Below are positions 11,378 to 11,767 of a stretch of DNA of 11,767 nt, piece by piece; position 1 is the first letter of the stretch, and each line of letters begins with the position of its first letter. Where the stretch lies: contig CALWVX010000036.1 of the NCBI GenBank assembly GCA_944385065.1, forward strand, positions 1 to 11,767, in the 5' to 3' direction. This stretch comes from an uncultured Oscillospiraceae bacterium. GTDB taxonomy: Bacteria > Bacillota > Clostridia > Oscillospirales > Oscillospiraceae. The notes under the pieces are model-generated. The model made no database searches. It was not told the origin of the DNA and saw only the letters and a list, made by a program, of their open reading frames with translations. A program made the position numbers and the translations under genes.

Positions 11378-11767
11378 ATGGCAGAAGAACTGGAACTGAC
11401 CACAACCCAGGTGGAGCATGAGTACGGAGGATCTGAGATTCAGGTGCTGGAGGGACTGGAGGCGGTGCGCAAGCGCCCCGGCATGTATATCGGTTCCACC
11501 AGCGAGTCGGGTCTGCACCATCTGGTATACGAGATCGTGGACAACTCCATCGACGAGGCCCTGGCGGGCTACTGTACCGACATCACGGTGACCATTAACC
11601 CGGGAAATACCATCACCGTCACCGACAACGGCCGGGGCATCCCGGTGGACATTCAGCCTCAGACCGGCCGGCCCGCCCTGGAGGTGGTCTTCACCATTCT
11701 CCACGCCGGCGGCAAGTTCGGCGGCGGCGGGTACAAGGTGTCCGGCGGCCTTCACGGCGTGGGCGCC
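11378..11767 (+). CDS. gyrB: DNA gyrase subunit B, 5' part (runs off the window)
   Basis: The first 130 codons of the ATPase subunit of gyrase, which with GyrA introduces negative supercoils and relieves the strain ahead of forks. The GHKL ATPase motifs are clear: GLEAVRKRPGMYIGS (26-40), EIVDNSIDEA (52-61, with catalytic Glu52 and Mg-binding Asn56), DNGRGIP (83-89), and the ATP-lid sequence KFGGGGYKVSGGLHGVGA (113-130). The ATG has GGAGG 5 nt ahead. It follows remB by 116 nt, a gap occupied by a long inverted repeat; a weak TAGAAT at 11323 lacks a matching -35, so no promoter is called. The gene keeps the usual recF-remB-gyrB order. It is complete at the 5' end only. Confidence 0.98.
   Translation, partial: MAEELELTTTQVEHEYGGSEIQVLEGLEAVRKRPGMYIGSTSESGLHHLVYEIVDNSIDEALAGYCTDITVTINPGNTITVTDNGRGIPVDIQPQTGRPALEVVFTILHAGGKFGGGGYKVSGGLHGVGA

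Noticed and set aside
1..11767. parS sites, tRNA or rRNA genes, insertion sequences, CRISPR arrays
   Set aside because: Looked for by eye on both strands; no parS palindrome, cloverleaf, transposase motif or spaced repeat array was seen.

Overview
This window is the replication-origin neighbourhood of a Gram-positive (Firmicutes) chromosome. The gene set and order (jag-yidC-yidD-rnpA-rpmH on the minus strand; dnaA-dnaN-S4 protein-recF-remB-gyrB on the plus strand) is the classic Bacillus/Clostridium origin cluster. The GC-rich coding sequence, strong GGAGG Shine-Dalgarno sites and the style of the YidC and DnaA proteins suggest a high-GC gut clostridium of the Oscillospiraceae type (Flavonifractor/Lawsonibacter-like). 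That placement is inference, not a database result.

Left part (1-5191, all minus strand, so transcribed away from the origin): rpmH (L34), rnpA, yidD, yidC and jag form the conserved ribosome/RNase P/membrane-insertion cluster. The spacing is tight: rnpA and yidD overlap by one base (TAATG), and yidC and jag are two bases apart. A strong intrinsic terminator follows jag. Beyond it, where many relatives carry mnmE-mnmG-rsmG, lie an Orn/Lys/Arg decarboxylase-family gene and the 5' part of holB (DNA polymerase III delta').

Middle (5192-5650): a divergent control region of about 460 bp. It holds a consensus rpmH promoter (TTGACA, 18 nt, TATAAT) with a structured leader, an AT-rich stretch, a dnaA promoter (TTGCGG, 17 nt, TATAAT) whose -35 is one arm of an inverted repeat, and an 11-bp hairpin in the dnaA leader. 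No good DnaA boxes were seen here.

Right part (5651-11767, plus strand): dnaA; then a 236-bp spacer with a cluster of DnaA-box-like 9-mers (TTTTCCACA/TTCTCCACA), the best candidate for oriC; then dnaN, two unrecognised four-helix membrane proteins, the S4-domain protein (yaaA/rlbA), recF, a third unrecognised small membrane protein, remB (DUF370), and the start of gyrB. A long inverted repeat built of heptamers separates remB from gyrB. Sampled strand composition changes from C-rich in dnaA to G-rich in late dnaN and recF, which agrees with replication starting in the dnaA-dnaN spacer.

Functionally the right arm supplies initiation (DnaA), the sliding clamp (DnaN), gap repair (RecF) and supercoiling (GyrB). 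The left arm supplies a ribosomal protein, RNase P protein and the membrane protein insertion machinery. The core genes are ordinary. The unusual material lies in the three inserted membrane-protein genes, the structured leaders and spacers, the long YidC and Jag low-complexity segments with a shared EETIL-type motif, and the repeat before gyrB.
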